NCBI GenBank assembly: GCA_963791625.1
Contig: CAWBTA010000015.1
Span: 1,054,001-1,118,000, forward strand
Length of the DNA: 64,000 nucleotides
Origin: JANMCE01 sp963791625
Lineage (GTDB): Bacteria; Actinomycetota; Acidimicrobiia; Acidimicrobiales; Ilumatobacteraceae
Reading direction: 5' to 3'
Below the pieces are notes generated by a model, which was not told where the DNA came from, did no database searches, and was given only the letters and a program-made list of their open reading frames with translations. Positions 7,020 through 16,350 of the stretch are shown piece after piece (position 1 is the first letter of the stretch; each line of letters begins with the position of its first letter). A program made the position numbers and the translations under genes.

Positions 7020-8866
7020 CTACCAGCCTCGGCGTTGGAGGGTGAGGCCGGCTTGCATGCTGGCTTTGGCGGCGGTGACTTCTTTGCGGTTGGACACTTC
7101 AGGCACGCCGACTTCCCAGAAGGCGCCGCCTTCGGTCCACACGTAGGGGTCGGTATCGATGACGATGACTGTCGTGCGGTCGTTCTTGCGGGCTCGCTTC
7201 AAGGCATCTTCGAGTTCGGTGATGGTTTTCACTTTCTCGCTGATGCAACCCATCGACGCGGCGTGGGCGGCGAAGTCGACACCGACCGGGTTCGCCACGC
7301 GGCAGTCGGCCAGCAGGTTGTTGAACGGCTTGCCACCCTGGTTGATCTGTAGGCGATTGATGACTGCAAAGCCACCGTTGTCGCACACGATGGCGGTGAC
7401 CTTGTGGCCGGACAGCACCGATGAGTACAGGTCAGAGTTCATCATCAGGTACGAACCGTCACCGACGAACGCGTACACCTCGCCCTTGGGTCGGGCCATA
7501 CGTGCCCCCCAGGCTCCCGACAGTTCGTAGCCCATGCAGCTGAAGCCATACTCGGTGTCGAAGCTGGCAATCGCTCGACCTTCCCAGCCGTTGATCAACT
7601 CGCCGGGAAATCCGCCCGCTGCGGTCAGGGCGAAGTCGTCCTTGGTCGCCTGACGTGACACCGCGCCGACCACTTGCGCGTAGGTGGGCGTGGTGGCCGC
7701 ATCGTGCTTCTGGATGTTGGCGAGATAGCTGAAGAAACCCTTGGCTTCCTTCACGGCTCGCTTCTGCCATGACGTTGCCGTGGCGTACTTCCCGAGGGCC
7801 TTGCTCATCTCGATCAGCGCTTCGCGTGCGTCACCGACAACGGGCAGAGCGAGGTGCTTGTAGGCGTCGAGGCGGGCGGCATTGATGGCGACGATCTTCA
7901 CTTTCTCGTTCTTGAATACGGTCCACGAACCAGTAGTGAAATCCTGCAACCGTGTACCGACAGCCAGCACGACATCGGCCTCGGCGATCATGTTGTTGGC
8001 CGCTTCACAGCCAGTGGTTCCGACCGGACCGACGAGCAGCGGATTGGATCGCAATAGGCTGGTGCGACCGGCGACCGTCTCCACGACGGGGATGCCATGC
8101 TTGGCCGCGAACGCGGCCAACGCAACCTCGGCCTGCGAGTAGTGGACGCCGCCGCCAGCGATAATGATGGGCTTCTTGGCCGCCGCGATCGCGGCGACAG
8201 CTTCGGCCAGCTTGGCAACATCGGGACGCGGCCGGGGCGCGACGTGGACAGCGCGTTTCGAAGAACGCGAACCGGGTAGTCGTACGCCATCGCCTGCACG
8301 TCTTGGGGCAGGCCGATGAACGCCGGACCGCGTGAAGAGGGATCGAGCATGGTGGCCAACGCCTGCGGCAACGAGGCCAAGATCTGCGCGGGACTGGTGA
8401 TGCGATCCCAGTAGCGGGTGACGGCGCGGAAGGAATCGTTCACGGTGGTGGAGGGGTGACCGTCATGCTCTACCTGCTGCAGCACGGGGTCGGGGATGCG
8501 CGACTGGAACGTGTCACCGGAAATCAGCAGCACCGGCAAGCGGTTCGCCATCGCCACACCCGCTGCCGTCACCATGTTGGTCGCGCCGGGCCCGACCGAC
8601 GACGTGGCCACCATGATCTGCTGGGCTCGCACGGCCTTCGCGTAGGCAACGGCGGCCAGTGCCATGCCCTGCTCGTTCTGACCGCGCCATGTCGGCATCT
8701 GATCCTGCACCGCTTCGAGCTCAAGCCCAAGACACGTGACGTTGCCGTGGCCGAAGATGGCGTACACGCCGGGAAACATGGGCACTTCGACGTTGTCGAC
8801 AATGGTGCGCTGCGCCACGAGCCAACGAACGATGGCACCCGACGTGGTGAGACGAATGGTCTTCAC
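7020..8866 (-). CDS. iolD: 3D-(3,5/4)-trihydroxycyclohexane-1,2-dione hydrolase (frameshifted)
   Basis: ThDP-dependent ring-opening enzyme of myo-inositol catabolism, giving 5-deoxy-glucuronate. The N-terminal half begins at GTG 8866 behind AGGAGG ('TIRLTTSGAIVRWLVAQ', 'FGHGNVTCLG', 'SSVGPGATNMVTAA'). The C-terminal half continues in another frame with the ThDP/Mg motif 'YAFVGDGSYLMMNSDL' and 'VWTEGGAFWEVGVPEV'. The frame changes within 8253-8267, between 'AYDYPVR' and 'KRAVHVAPRPRPD'; one missing base explains it. Repaired length would be about 615 residues, normal for IolD. Last gene of the operon, 10 bases after iolG. Confidence 0.88.
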
Positions 8867-8876
8867 GATGATCCTC

Positions 8877-10064
8877 CTAGGAATCGATGCGGAGCGACTG
8901 AACTGTTTCCCACTTTTCGCTGGCGGCAGACCGCAGCACGGTGTCCTGCACGCTGACGAAGTCGAGGGCTTCTTTGAAGCCGGGTGCATGCTGACGGCCG
9001 GCGGCCACCGAGGTCAAGAAGGCGTAGTCCTCGATAGTAATGAGGTCATCGAATCCAATCGAGTTGGCCGACCCGGGCACGAAGTTGCCGTGATACGGAA
9101 AGCGGTCACCGGCGAACACGGTGGTGTAGCCGGTGTGCTTCACATCGTCACGCTTGATGTACACCTGCATCTCGTTCATCTTCTCGAAGTTCCACGAGAG
9201 AGAGCCCTCGGTGCCGTACACCTCGAACGCCATCTGGCTCTCGGGCCCGATGATGGCTCGGCTGGTTTCGAACGCGCCGCGCACACCGTTGGTGAACGTA
9301 CAGAGCATGCCGGCATAGTCCTCGTTGGTGACGGTGCCGGTTGGGTCGCCGGGCTGGCCGCGGTCGTAGTGCGTGCCACCGGCCTTCGGTAGCGGACGCT
9401 CTTTGATCTGCGTGTTGATGGTGGCGACGAGCCGATCCACCTGGGCGTCGAGCAGGAAGTGGGAGAGGTCGACCGCGTGGCTCAAGATGTCGGTAGTGAC
9501 ACCGTGTCCGGCTTGGTCAACCAGAAAACGCCACGACAACAGACCCATGGGGTCGGCGCCGTACATGGAGAAGAACCGGCCGCGGTAGTTGGTGATCTCA
9601 CCAAGATCGCCGTTCGCGATCATCTGGCGGGCGTACTGCACCAGCGGAGCCCACCGGTAGTTGTAGCCAACGCCGCTGACGATGCCCGCCTTGCGCGCGG
9701 CCAGCTCCGCGCGGGCCGTCTGATCGGGCGTTCCGCCGACCGGCTTTTCGCACAGGATGGCCTTGCCTGCCGCGGCAGCGGCTTCGACGATTTCGAGGTG
9801 CAGCATGTTGGGCGCGGTGCACACCACGACGTCGACATCCGGGGCGTCAATCACGGCGTGCCAGCTGTCGGTGGTCCGCTCGAAGCCGTAGTCACCCGTT
9901 GCCTTGTCACGCTGACCTTCGAGGGTGTCGGACAACACCACAAGTCGGGCGTCGAAGGTTCGGTCGGAGAAGTGCATGGGGATCTTCACCATGGCGCGGC
10001 TGTGAGCGGTGCCCATCCAACCAAATCCGATCACGCCAACACCAAGTTGTTTTCGAGCAGTCAT
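8877..10064 (-). CDS. iolG: Gfo/Idh/MocA dehydrogenase, inositol 2-dehydrogenase-like
   Basis: 395-residue NAD(P)-dependent oxidoreductase. Rossmann start 'GVIGFGWMGTAHSRAM', the family motif 'AILCEKPVGG', and C-terminal beta-sheet domain with 'DILSHAVDLSHFLL' carrying the catalytic Asp/His. It lies in the iol operon, so oxidation of myo-inositol or a stereoisomer to an inosose is the likely reaction; the family also acts on other sugars, and the insertion around 'THYDRGQPGDPTGTVTNEDYAG' is longer than in Bacillus IolG, so a scyllo- or rare-inositol or sugar dehydrogenase is possible. Starts one base after the iolB stop. Confidence 0.8.
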   Translation of the reverse strand: MTARKQLGVGVIGFGWMGTAHSRAMVKIPMHFSDRTFDARLVVLSDTLEGQRDKATGDYGFERTTDSWHAVIDAPDVDVVVCTAPNMLHLEIVEAAAAAGKAILCEKPVGGTPDQTARAELAARKAGIVSGVGYNYRWAPLVQYARQMIANGDLGEITNYRGRFFSMYGADPMGLLSWRFLVDQAGHGVTTDILSHAVDLSHFLLDAQVDRLVATINTQIKERPLPKAGGTHYDRGQPGDPTGTVTNEDYAGMLCTFTNGVRGAFETSRAIIGPESQMAFEVYGTEGSLSWNFEKMNEMQVYIKRDDVKHTGYTTVFAGDRFPYHGNFVPGSANSIGFDDLITIEDYAFLTSVAAGRQHAPGFKEALDFVSVQDTVLRSAASEKWETVQSLRIDS

Positions 10065-10065
10065 G

Positions 10066-10956
10066 TCACGCCTTCGTCATAGGGATACGGGGGTCTACGG
10101 GCATGTCGGCCCACGTGTCACGGACCCAGTGGTGAGCAGGATCATCGCAGAACGCCATCGAGCGTGCTTCGCCCGGCCCGGCCAACACGTTGAGGTAGTA
10201 CATCGGATAGCCCGGTGCCGCAATGCACGGCCCGTGATAGCCACGGGGCACAACGAACACGTCGCCATCCTGCACCATCACGTTTTCATCGATGATGTGA
10301 TCGGCGGTATAGGTGCGATGCATGCCGAAGCCGGCGGGTGCGTAGTCGGTTCGGCCGGTGACGCCGATGCGGAAGTAGTAGATCTCCTCGTTGGCGACCG
10401 TGCAGACCGAGCCGTCGCCGACATCTTCACCGTCGTGTCGATGGGGCGGGTAGCTCGACCAGTTGCCGTCGGGCGTCAGCACCTCGCAGCAGACCAATTT
10501 GTCGCACGCGTCGAAGAACCCGGGCGCCAGAAAGTTGGTGACCTGTCGGCTGGATTGACCGGCGCCGCGCGACTCAACCGGAATGGAGTCCGCCGCGATG
10601 TAGGCCGGGTCGAAACGACGTGTGGCGCGTGCCGATGGCAACGCGATCTCGCAGCCGTGGGTGGTGCTGATGCGAACTTCGGTGTCGATGGGCACGTAGA
10701 CGCAGTCGGTCACACGGGCGAACACGCTGGTGCGACCGTGCACGTCGAAACGGTGGTTCTCCATCTCGACGGTGAGCGAGCCCCCCGAAAGCGGTAGCAC
10801 GCACATCTCCTCGCCGCGGGTGGGGAACGTCTTGGACTCCCCTGCGGCCAGCGTGATCACCCGGAGACCCGAGTACGTCCAGCCGGCCTCCTCCGGTGAC
10901 AACTTCACCGACAGGCCAGGGTGGGTCAAGGTTCCCGATGGATGGTGCAGCGTCAT
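10066..10956 (-). CDS. iolB: 5-Deoxy-glucuronate isomerase
   Basis: Bicupin enzyme converting 5-deoxy-D-glucuronate to 2-deoxy-5-keto-gluconate in inositol breakdown. 296 residues. Family signatures: 'LTPDGNWSSYPPHRHD' followed by the glutamate run, 'EEIYYFRI', 'VVPRGYHGPCIAAPGYPMYYLNVLAGP' (split over the second cupin) with metal-binding His and Glu. The C-terminal 'FCDDPAHHWVRDTW' is also typical. The ATG overlaps the iolC stop (ATGA), indicating translational coupling. Confidence 0.95.
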   Translation of the reverse strand: MTLHHPSGTLTHPGLSVKLSPEEAGWTYSGLRVITLAAGESKTFPTRGEEMCVLPLSGGSLTVEMENHRFDVHGRTSVFARVTDCVYVPIDTEVRISTTHGCEIALPSARATRRFDPAYIAADSIPVESRGAGQSSRQVTNFLAPGFFDACDKLVCCEVLTPDGNWSSYPPHRHDGEDVGDGSVCTVANEEIYYFRIGVTGRTDYAPAGFGMHRTYTADHIIDENVMVQDGDVFVVPRGYHGPCIAAPGYPMYYLNVLAGPGEARSMAFCDDPAHHWVRDTWADMPVDPRIPMTKA

Positions 10957-11921
10957 AGCGAACCTTGGGCGGGTACTTCGTGGTGGGTCATCAGATAGTC
11001 GACCTCATTGGTGGTGGGCATGGCGTCGGAGCAAAGCAGGCGAGCGGTCACAATGGCGCCAGCGGCGTTGGCGTAACGGACGATGGAGAGATTGTCCCAC
11101 CCCATGAGGAGGCCATGACACAGCGCGCCACCGAACGCATCACCGGCGCCAAGGCCGCAGAACGGCTTGATGCGCTCGGGAGCCACAACGTCCATGCCGT
11201 CCTGGGTGGCAACCAGCACCCCCTCGGCACCTTGCTTCACGATGGCGAGCTCGACACCACGGTCCAACAGACGCTTCGCGGCTTCACGCGGCACCGCGGT
11301 GCCGACCGCAATCTCGCACTCGCTCCGGTTCCCGACTGCGACTGTTGCAAAATCAAGTAACTGCGAAATGCCCTCATGCGCCGCCTCCTCGGAAGGCCAG
11401 AACATCGCTCGGTAGTCAAGGTCGACCACCGTGTGGGTGCGACGACCGCGTTCACGCAGCATGGCCAACGTGGTGGCCCGGGTTGGTTCGCCCGACATGG
11501 CCGTGCCCGTCACCCAGAAGATTGGTACGTTCCGCACGACGTCGAGGTCGATCTCCGACAACTCCAATGTCATGTCGGGGGCCGTGGGGGTGCGGCCGAC
11601 AAAGTAGAGCGTCGGATCCTCGGGTGGGTTCAGAGCGGCAAATGCGAGCGGCGTTGGCAAGGTCGGGTGCGTGCCCACATACGAGGTGGATACGCCGAAC
11701 CACGCCAGCTTCTGGCGCACGTACGAGGCGAACGGGTCGGCCCCGATCTTGGTGAACACTGCAGCGCGATGACCCAACCGAGACGCGGCGACGGCGACGT
11801 TGGTGGCGGTGCCGCCGAGGGATTTCACGAAGTGGGTGATCTCGTTCCAGTCGAGGCCAAGCTCCTCGGAGTAAAGATCGACGCTAATGCGACCGGTGGT
11901 GAGCACCTCCAGGTCGCTCAT
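10953..11921 (-). CDS. iolC: 5-Dehydro-2-deoxygluconokinase
   Basis: PfkB-family sugar kinase phosphorylating 2-deoxy-5-keto-gluconate. 322 residues; N-terminal 'GRISVDLYSEELG' and 'LGGTATNVAVAASRLG' bind substrate, and the C-terminal 'CGLGAGDAFGGALCHGLL' holds the anion hole and catalytic Asp. Lies between iolE (one base before) and iolB (4-base overlap). The next pathway steps, iolJ aldolase and iolA dehydrogenase, are not in the window. Confidence 0.94.
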   Translation of the reverse strand: MSDLEVLTTGRISVDLYSEELGLDWNEITHFVKSLGGTATNVAVAASRLGHRAAVFTKIGADPFASYVRQKLAWFGVSTSYVGTHPTLPTPLAFAALNPPEDPTLYFVGRTPTAPDMTLELSEIDLDVVRNVPIFWVTGTAMSGEPTRATTLAMLRERGRRTHTVVDLDYRAMFWPSEEAAHEGISQLLDFATVAVGNRSECEIAVGTAVPREAAKRLLDRGVELAIVKQGAEGVLVATQDGMDVVAPERIKPFCGLGAGDAFGGALCHGLLMGWDNLSIVRYANAAGAIVTARLLCSDAMPTTNEVDYLMTHHEVPAQGSL

Positions 11922-11922
11922 G

Positions 11923-12819
11923 TCAGACGCCGATGTGGTGCGTGATGAACGCGATGCTCTCCCGGATACCCACTATTGGGCCTTCACCGATGGCCGGCAA
12001 CGGTCCGGCGAGTGCCATGTCCTGCTCGAGCACGTACCAGCCGTCGTATCCGCCCTCGACCATCACGTCGATGATCTCGCCCATCGGGATCATGCCGGCA
12101 CCGGCCGACGGGAAGATCCCCTGTTGCGTGGCGTTGTAGAGCGACAATTCCTTGTTGTTGAGCGGGTCGACCAGATCGGCCTTCACGTCCTTCAGGTGCA
12201 CGTGGGCGATGCGGTCGAAGTTCTCGATGGCGAAGTTCACCGGGTCGGTACCTCCGATGGCAAGGTGGCCGGTGTCGAGGCACCACAGCACGTCGCTGCC
12301 TGCGAGCACGCGCTCGACATCGTCAGCCGTTTCCACCAACGTGTTGACGTGCGGGTGGAGCACTTGGGTGAGGCCGAACTCGTCGCAGATCTCATCCACA
12401 ATGGCGAAGCCCGCGAACATGTTCTCCCACTGGTCGTCGCTCAGCGGCACACGGGGTGACCACGCCGCATCAACGACCACCGCAGTGACGAACATTTCGG
12501 CACCGACACCCGACAGGACGAAGGCTGCTTCGCGAGCCTGTTCGATCATCTGCACCCGAGCCTCCTGCGTGTGCAACACCAAAGGTACAAAGCCGCCGAT
12601 GACCTGGAGTCCGTGCGCCGATGTCATCTCGAGCACCTCTTCGGGAGTGGTGCCGAGATAACCCGCCGCGCCGAGTTCGGTAGCAGCCAGGCCGACCTCG
12701 GCCATCTCGGCCAGAACTCGCTCGGCCGGGATCTGCACACCCCAGTCGGGGACCTCGCAGATGCCCCAAGAAATGGGCGCACTGGCCAGGTTCGTGAGCA
12801 CCGAAGACTTGTCGATCAC
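11923..12819 (-). CDS. iolE: Inosose dehydratase-like TIM-barrel protein
   Basis: 298-residue sugar phosphate isomerase/epimerase fold. The opening 'LASAPISWGICEVPDWG' and metal-site segments 'LHPHVNTLVE', 'WCLDTGHLAIGG', 'IAHVHLKDVK' and 'WYVLEQDMAL' are those of IolE, which dehydrates 2-keto-myo-inositol to the dione substrate of IolD. First gene of the iol operon; GTG start with a weak upstream site. Position in an iolE-C-B-G-D order supports the assignment; an inosose isomerase (IolI-like) role is the alternative. Confidence 0.88.
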   Translation of the reverse strand: MIDKSSVLTNLASAPISWGICEVPDWGVQIPAERVLAEMAEVGLAATELGAAGYLGTTPEEVLEMTSAHGLQVIGGFVPLVLHTQEARVQMIEQAREAAFVLSGVGAEMFVTAVVVDAAWSPRVPLSDDQWENMFAGFAIVDEICDEFGLTQVLHPHVNTLVETADDVERVLAGSDVLWCLDTGHLAIGGTDPVNFAIENFDRIAHVHLKDVKADLVDPLNNKELSLYNATQQGIFPSAGAGMIPMGEIIDVMVEGGYDGWYVLEQDMALAGPLPAIGEGPIVGIRESIAFITHHIGV

Positions 12820-12859
12820 GACGTCACCACTTCCGCGTCAGCAGGACGCTTTGAGAGCA

Positions 12860-12873
12860 TTAGAGCGCTCCAA
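12860..12873. promoter_or_regulatory. LacI-type operator upstream of the iol operon
   Basis: TTAGAGCGCTCCAA is a 14-bp palindrome with a single mismatched pair and a central CG, the form typical of LacI-family sites (TTnnAnCGnTnnAA-like). It is 41 bp upstream of the iolE start. No LacI-family gene lies in the window. Confidence 0.5.
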
Positions 12874-12980
12874 CCATAGCGACGCGGAGCGGGGAGAACC
12901 CAAAGTTACCAACGGCGCTCGAAGGACCGAATACCATCGCGCTCCGAAGGATTGGGCCGAGGTCGTGGCAGACTCCGGAG

Positions 12981-13838
12981 ATGCAACGGCTCTTGGGGCG
13001 TACGGCGGTCATTACTGGTGCAGCATCGGGGATCGGGCTGGCAATGGCCGTCCGATTTGCCCAGGCTGGCATGAATGTCGTCCTTGGCGACATCGAGGAA
13101 CCGGCGTTGTCCGAAGCGTTGGCCACAGTCCGAGCCACCGGTGCAGAGGCGATTTCGCAACGGGTGGACGTGACGAAGTTGGCCGAGGTCGAGGCGTTGC
13201 GGGATGCCGCGTTAGCTCGATTCGGGGCGGTGCATCTGGTCTGCAACAACGCCGGCATAGCGGGCCCGTTCGGCAAGGCTTCCTGGGAGTTGTCGGACAA
13301 GGACTGGCAATGGGTGATCGGTGTGGACCTGTGGGGCCCGATCCACGGGGTGCGGGTTTTTACGCCGCTTCTCATCGCCCAGGGTGAGGGCCATATCGTC
13401 AACACTGCGTCGCTGGCGGGTCTTACCACGGGCACTACGGTGCCCACCTCCTACCACGTAGCCAAGCACGGGGTTGTTGCGCTCTCGGAGTGCCTGTTTG
13501 GTGACCTGGCCAAGCGGGCTCCGGGTGTTGGTGTGACGGTGTTGTGCCCCGGATTTGTAAAGACTCGGATCAACGAGAACAACCGCAACCGCCCCGAAGA
13601 GTTCGCCCCGATCCTGGGTGCTGGCGAAGCGGCGACTGCCGGTCAGGTCCGGGACGTGATGAAGGAACTCACTGCAGTCAATGGGCTCGAACCGGCGCAG
13701 GTCGCCGACATGGTGCACGACGCGGTCATCAACCGGCAGTTCTACATTCACACCGACCCCGACGCGATGCCGTTCATCCGAGACCGCCATCAAGCCATCG
13801 TGGACGTCACCAACCCGCCGCTCGGCGAGCTGGGCTAA
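12981..13838 (+). CDS. Short-chain dehydrogenase/reductase
   Basis: 285-residue classical SDR. NAD(P)-binding 'VITGAASGIGLAMA', 'VCNNAGIAGP', catalytic Ser in 'NTASLAG', and 'SYHVAKHGV' with the Tyr-x3-Lys pair are all in place. 'GDIEE' after the second strand suggests NAD(H) preference. The C-terminal stretch 'FYIHTDPDAMPFIRDRHQAI' is seen in many actinobacterial SDRs of unknown substrate. It is divergent from the iol operon but shares no clear pathway with it. It converges with the PadR-TOBE gene, six bases apart. Confidence 0.9.
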   Translation: MQRLLGRTAVITGAASGIGLAMAVRFAQAGMNVVLGDIEEPALSEALATVRATGAEAISQRVDVTKLAEVEALRDAALARFGAVHLVCNNAGIAGPFGKASWELSDKDWQWVIGVDLWGPIHGVRVFTPLLIAQGEGHIVNTASLAGLTTGTTVPTSYHVAKHGVVALSECLFGDLAKRAPGVGVTVLCPGFVKTRINENNRNRPEEFAPILGAGEAATAGQVRDVMKELTAVNGLEPAQVADMVHDAVINRQFYIHTDPDAMPFIRDRHQAIVDVTNPPLGELG

Positions 13839-13843
13839 CCGAG

Positions 13844-14617
13844 TCAGCTCAGATCGACCACCTTGGCCACCATGACTTCGGTGGCCTTGACGATCAGGAC
13901 GACGCTGTCACCGACGGCGATATCAAGATCGTTGGTTGCTTCCTGCGTGATGGTCGCCGTAAGAGTCTGCCCGTCGCCCAGCACCGCTTTCACGCTCGCC
14001 ATGAGTTCACCGCGCTGCACACTGACCACGGTTGCTCGAATCTGATTGCGGGCACTGAGACGCATCTCCGGCCGCACGGGTGGGGTTGGGGTCGTGGGAT
14101 GCAGCGTTTGGTTGAGAAAGCGTCGGACGGCCCGAGCGTGCTCGCGGCGCCAGATGTCCACGGCATCGGCATCGGTGCGCGAGGTCAGTACCTCGATCGC
14201 CGGGGCGAATTCGGCCTGCTGCTGTTGGATGAGGAGCGAGTTGTCCATGCCGGCTCGAGTGCGCAAGGTGAGCTTCACCAGGAGTTCGGTGCGGACATCA
14301 CGCAAGTGCTTCACGGGCGCGTCGAGCCAGCGGCGAGACGCCTTTCGCCCTGCCGGGGTGGGCGACAACAACAGACGATCCCGACCTTTGCCGCTCGTGG
14401 GTGCCTTGCGGACGATCAGGTCTTTCTCGCTCAGTGCATCGAGCGCTCGATAGGTCAATGGGCGGCTCAGCGCCCAGACGCGCCCGATGTCACCGTCGGG
14501 CGCAAGCACGGCGCCGAGCGCCCATCCGTGTGAATCACCCTGCACTACCAAGGCGAGGCAGACGTTTTCCGCGAGCGACAACTCGATCGGCGAAATCTTT
14601 GGAGGCACACCGGCCAC
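13844..14617 (-). CDS. PadR-type regulator with C-terminal TOBE domain (molybdate sensor)
   Basis: 257 residues. The N-terminal half is a PadR winged helix ('LTYRALDALSEKDLIVRKA') with the PadR dimerisation helices after it. The C-terminal part, from about residue 187, is a single TOBE (mop) domain: 'LSARNQIRATVVSVQRGELMA' (in two parts) and 'SVVLIVKATEVMVAKV', the molybdate/tungstate-binding fold of ModE. It is divergent from modA, with a 29-bp dyad in the 61-bp gap. It is therefore a ModE substitute that most likely represses modABC when molybdate is plentiful. Confidence 0.82.
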   Translation of the reverse strand: MAGVPPKISPIELSLAENVCLALVVQGDSHGWALGAVLAPDGDIGRVWALSRPLTYRALDALSEKDLIVRKAPTSGKGRDRLLLSPTPAGRKASRRWLDAPVKHLRDVRTELLVKLTLRTRAGMDNSLLIQQQQAEFAPAIEVLTSRTDADAVDIWRREHARAVRRFLNQTLHPTTPTPPVRPEMRLSARNQIRATVVSVQRGELMASVKAVLGDGQTLTATITQEATNDLDIAVGDSVVLIVKATEVMVAKVVDLS

Positions 14618-14653
14618 GTTAGCTGTCGCGAACCGGGTAGACAGCTTGTTAGT

Positions 14654-14682
14654 ACATAGAAATCAGTCTCTGACTACTATGT
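14654..14682. promoter_or_regulatory. Dyad operator between the PadR-TOBE regulator and modA
   Basis: A 29-bp dyad centred at 14668: outer arms ACATAG (14654-14659) and CTATGT (14677-14682), inner arms TCAG (14663-14666) and CTGA (14670-14673); 11 of 14 half-site positions match. It overlaps the modA start region, consistent with repression of modABC and autoregulation. It differs from the E. coli ModE site. Confidence 0.6.
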
Positions 14683-15510
14683 CACCCGTGAACGTCTCGT
14701 CCCGTCGTAGCGTCCCGGTCGTCGCGGCGATGGCCCTCCTCGCGGCTTGCGGAAGCACCACCGCCAAGTCGGCCGTCAACGTCGGCCGCGCCAACGACCG
14801 TGGCACCAGCGACATCGGTGGCGGCGCCGACCCTGAAGGGCCAGATAACGGTGTTCGCAGCATCGTCGCTCACGGCGGCGTTCAAGGATCTCGGGTCGGC
14901 GTTCACGAAGGCGCATCCCGAGGTGACCGTGACGTTCAGTTTCGACGCTTCTTCAGCGCTGGTTACGCAGATCACCCAGGGCGCGCCGGCCGATGTGTTC
15001 GCGTCGGCCGATACCGCCAACATGGACAAACTCACCACCGCCACGTTGACGGCGTCGACGCCGGTCGTCTTTGCCACCAACGTGCTCTCCATCATCGTTC
15101 CGACCGGCAACCCGAAGGGCATCAAAGGACCGGCTGACCTCGCCGACGCGAAACTGAAGGTCGTGCTGTGCGACCCGACGGTTCCGTGTGGCAAGTACGC
15201 GAAGCAAAGCCTTGACGCCGCCAAGGTCGCGGTCACGCCGGTCAGTTTTGAGCAGAACGTCAAGGGGGTCGTGACCAAGGTGAGCACCGGTGAGGCCGAT
15301 GCCGGCATTGTGTACGCAACGGACGTGAAGGCGGCGGGGGACAAGGCATCCGGTGTGGCTATCCCGGCTGCCGTCAACGTCGTTGCGAAGTATCCAATCA
15401 CAAGCATCAAACTCTCCACCCATCAGGACATCAACGCGGCGTTCATTGCCTTTGTCACCAGCCCAGAGGGCCAGGCGATCCTGGCAACATCGGGTTTCGG
15501 CAAGCCATGA
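14679..15510 (+). CDS. modA: Molybdate ABC transporter substrate-binding lipoprotein (frameshifted)
   Basis: Periplasmic/surface molybdate binder. The signal segment 'PVVAAMALLAACGS' (ATG 14679 or GTG 14688) carries a lipobox with Cys and is in one frame. The mature part, from 'TLKGQITVFAASSLTAAF', is in the next frame, with ModA features 'FSFDASSALVTQI', 'ADVFASADTANMD' and 'GIVYATDV'. The change lies about 14765-14780: a shifted reading gives a normal Thr/Ala/Pro linker after the lipobox, so one extra base is likely. Without repair the mature protein has no signal peptide. Overlaps modB by four bases. Confidence 0.87.
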
Positions 15511-16350
15511 TGGGGCCGACGATGCTGCGCCAGAACCGGCGGCGTCGACCGATCAGTCAACGGCCACCGTGGCCGGCGGTCGTCATCGCAGCTGTGGGGA
15601 TTGCCTTCTTCGCCCTCGCGTTCATCGGCTTGCTGTGGAAGGTGCCGTGGTCCAGTGCGTGGCACGTACTGTCGGCCGCTGGATCACGAAAAGCACTTCG
15701 ACTCTCGCTGGTTTGCTCCGTGTGGGCCACGGTACTTGCGATGTTCTTCGGCGTCCCGATCGCATGGTTGCTCGCCCGGATCGATTTCCCCGGACGCGGC
15801 ATCGCCCGAGCGCTGTGCACACTTTCGATGGTGCTCCCACCAGTCGTTGCCGGCATCGCACTGTTCTACGCCCTCGGTCGTCGGGGCATCCTCGGGACAG
15901 TACCTTGACCGCTGGTTCGGCATCACCCTCCCGTTCACGACAGCCGGGGTCGTCGTGGCGCAAACGTTTGTCGCCATGCCATTTCTGATCCTGACCGTGG
16001 AGGCAGCGTTTCGCCAACAGGATCTTCAGTACGAGGACGCGGCTCGCACACTGGGCGCCTCACGTTGGTATCTGTTTCGGCGGGTCACCCTGCCCGCTAT
16101 CCGGCCGGGCCTCATTGCGGGCGGCGTGTTGGCGTGGGCACGTGCCCTGGGAGAATTCGGCGCCACCATTACGTTCGCCGGCAACTTTCCCGGACGCACC
16201 CAGACCATGCCGCTCGCCATCTATCTGGCCGCAGAGACCAACCCCAACGAAGCCCTGGTGCTCTCTCTCGTACTCGTGGCCGTCTCGTTCGGCGTACTCG
16301 TCGCGCTCCGTGACCGGTACCTGAATATCCGATCGACTCCCGCCCTATGA
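15507..16350 (+). CDS. modB: Molybdate ABC transporter permease (frameshifted)
   Basis: Integral membrane permease. The first frame gives helices 1-3 ('VVIAAVGIAFFALAFIGLLW', 'LVCSVWATVLAMFFGVPIAW'), ending 'YALGRRGILG'. The second frame continues 'GQYLDRWFGITLPFT' through the EAA loop 'YEDAARTLGASRWYLFRRVTLP' (contact with ModC) to 'RDRYLNI'. The break is at 15893-15896, where GGG for GG shifts the frame by one base. The family motif runs straight through when it is removed. The start overlaps modA, and the stop overlaps modC (ATGA). Confidence 0.88.

Noticed and set aside
15893..15896. Programmed frameshift in modB
   Set aside because: A single GGG with no slippery heptamer or downstream structure, and other genes in the region carry similar isolated breaks; sequencing error is simpler.
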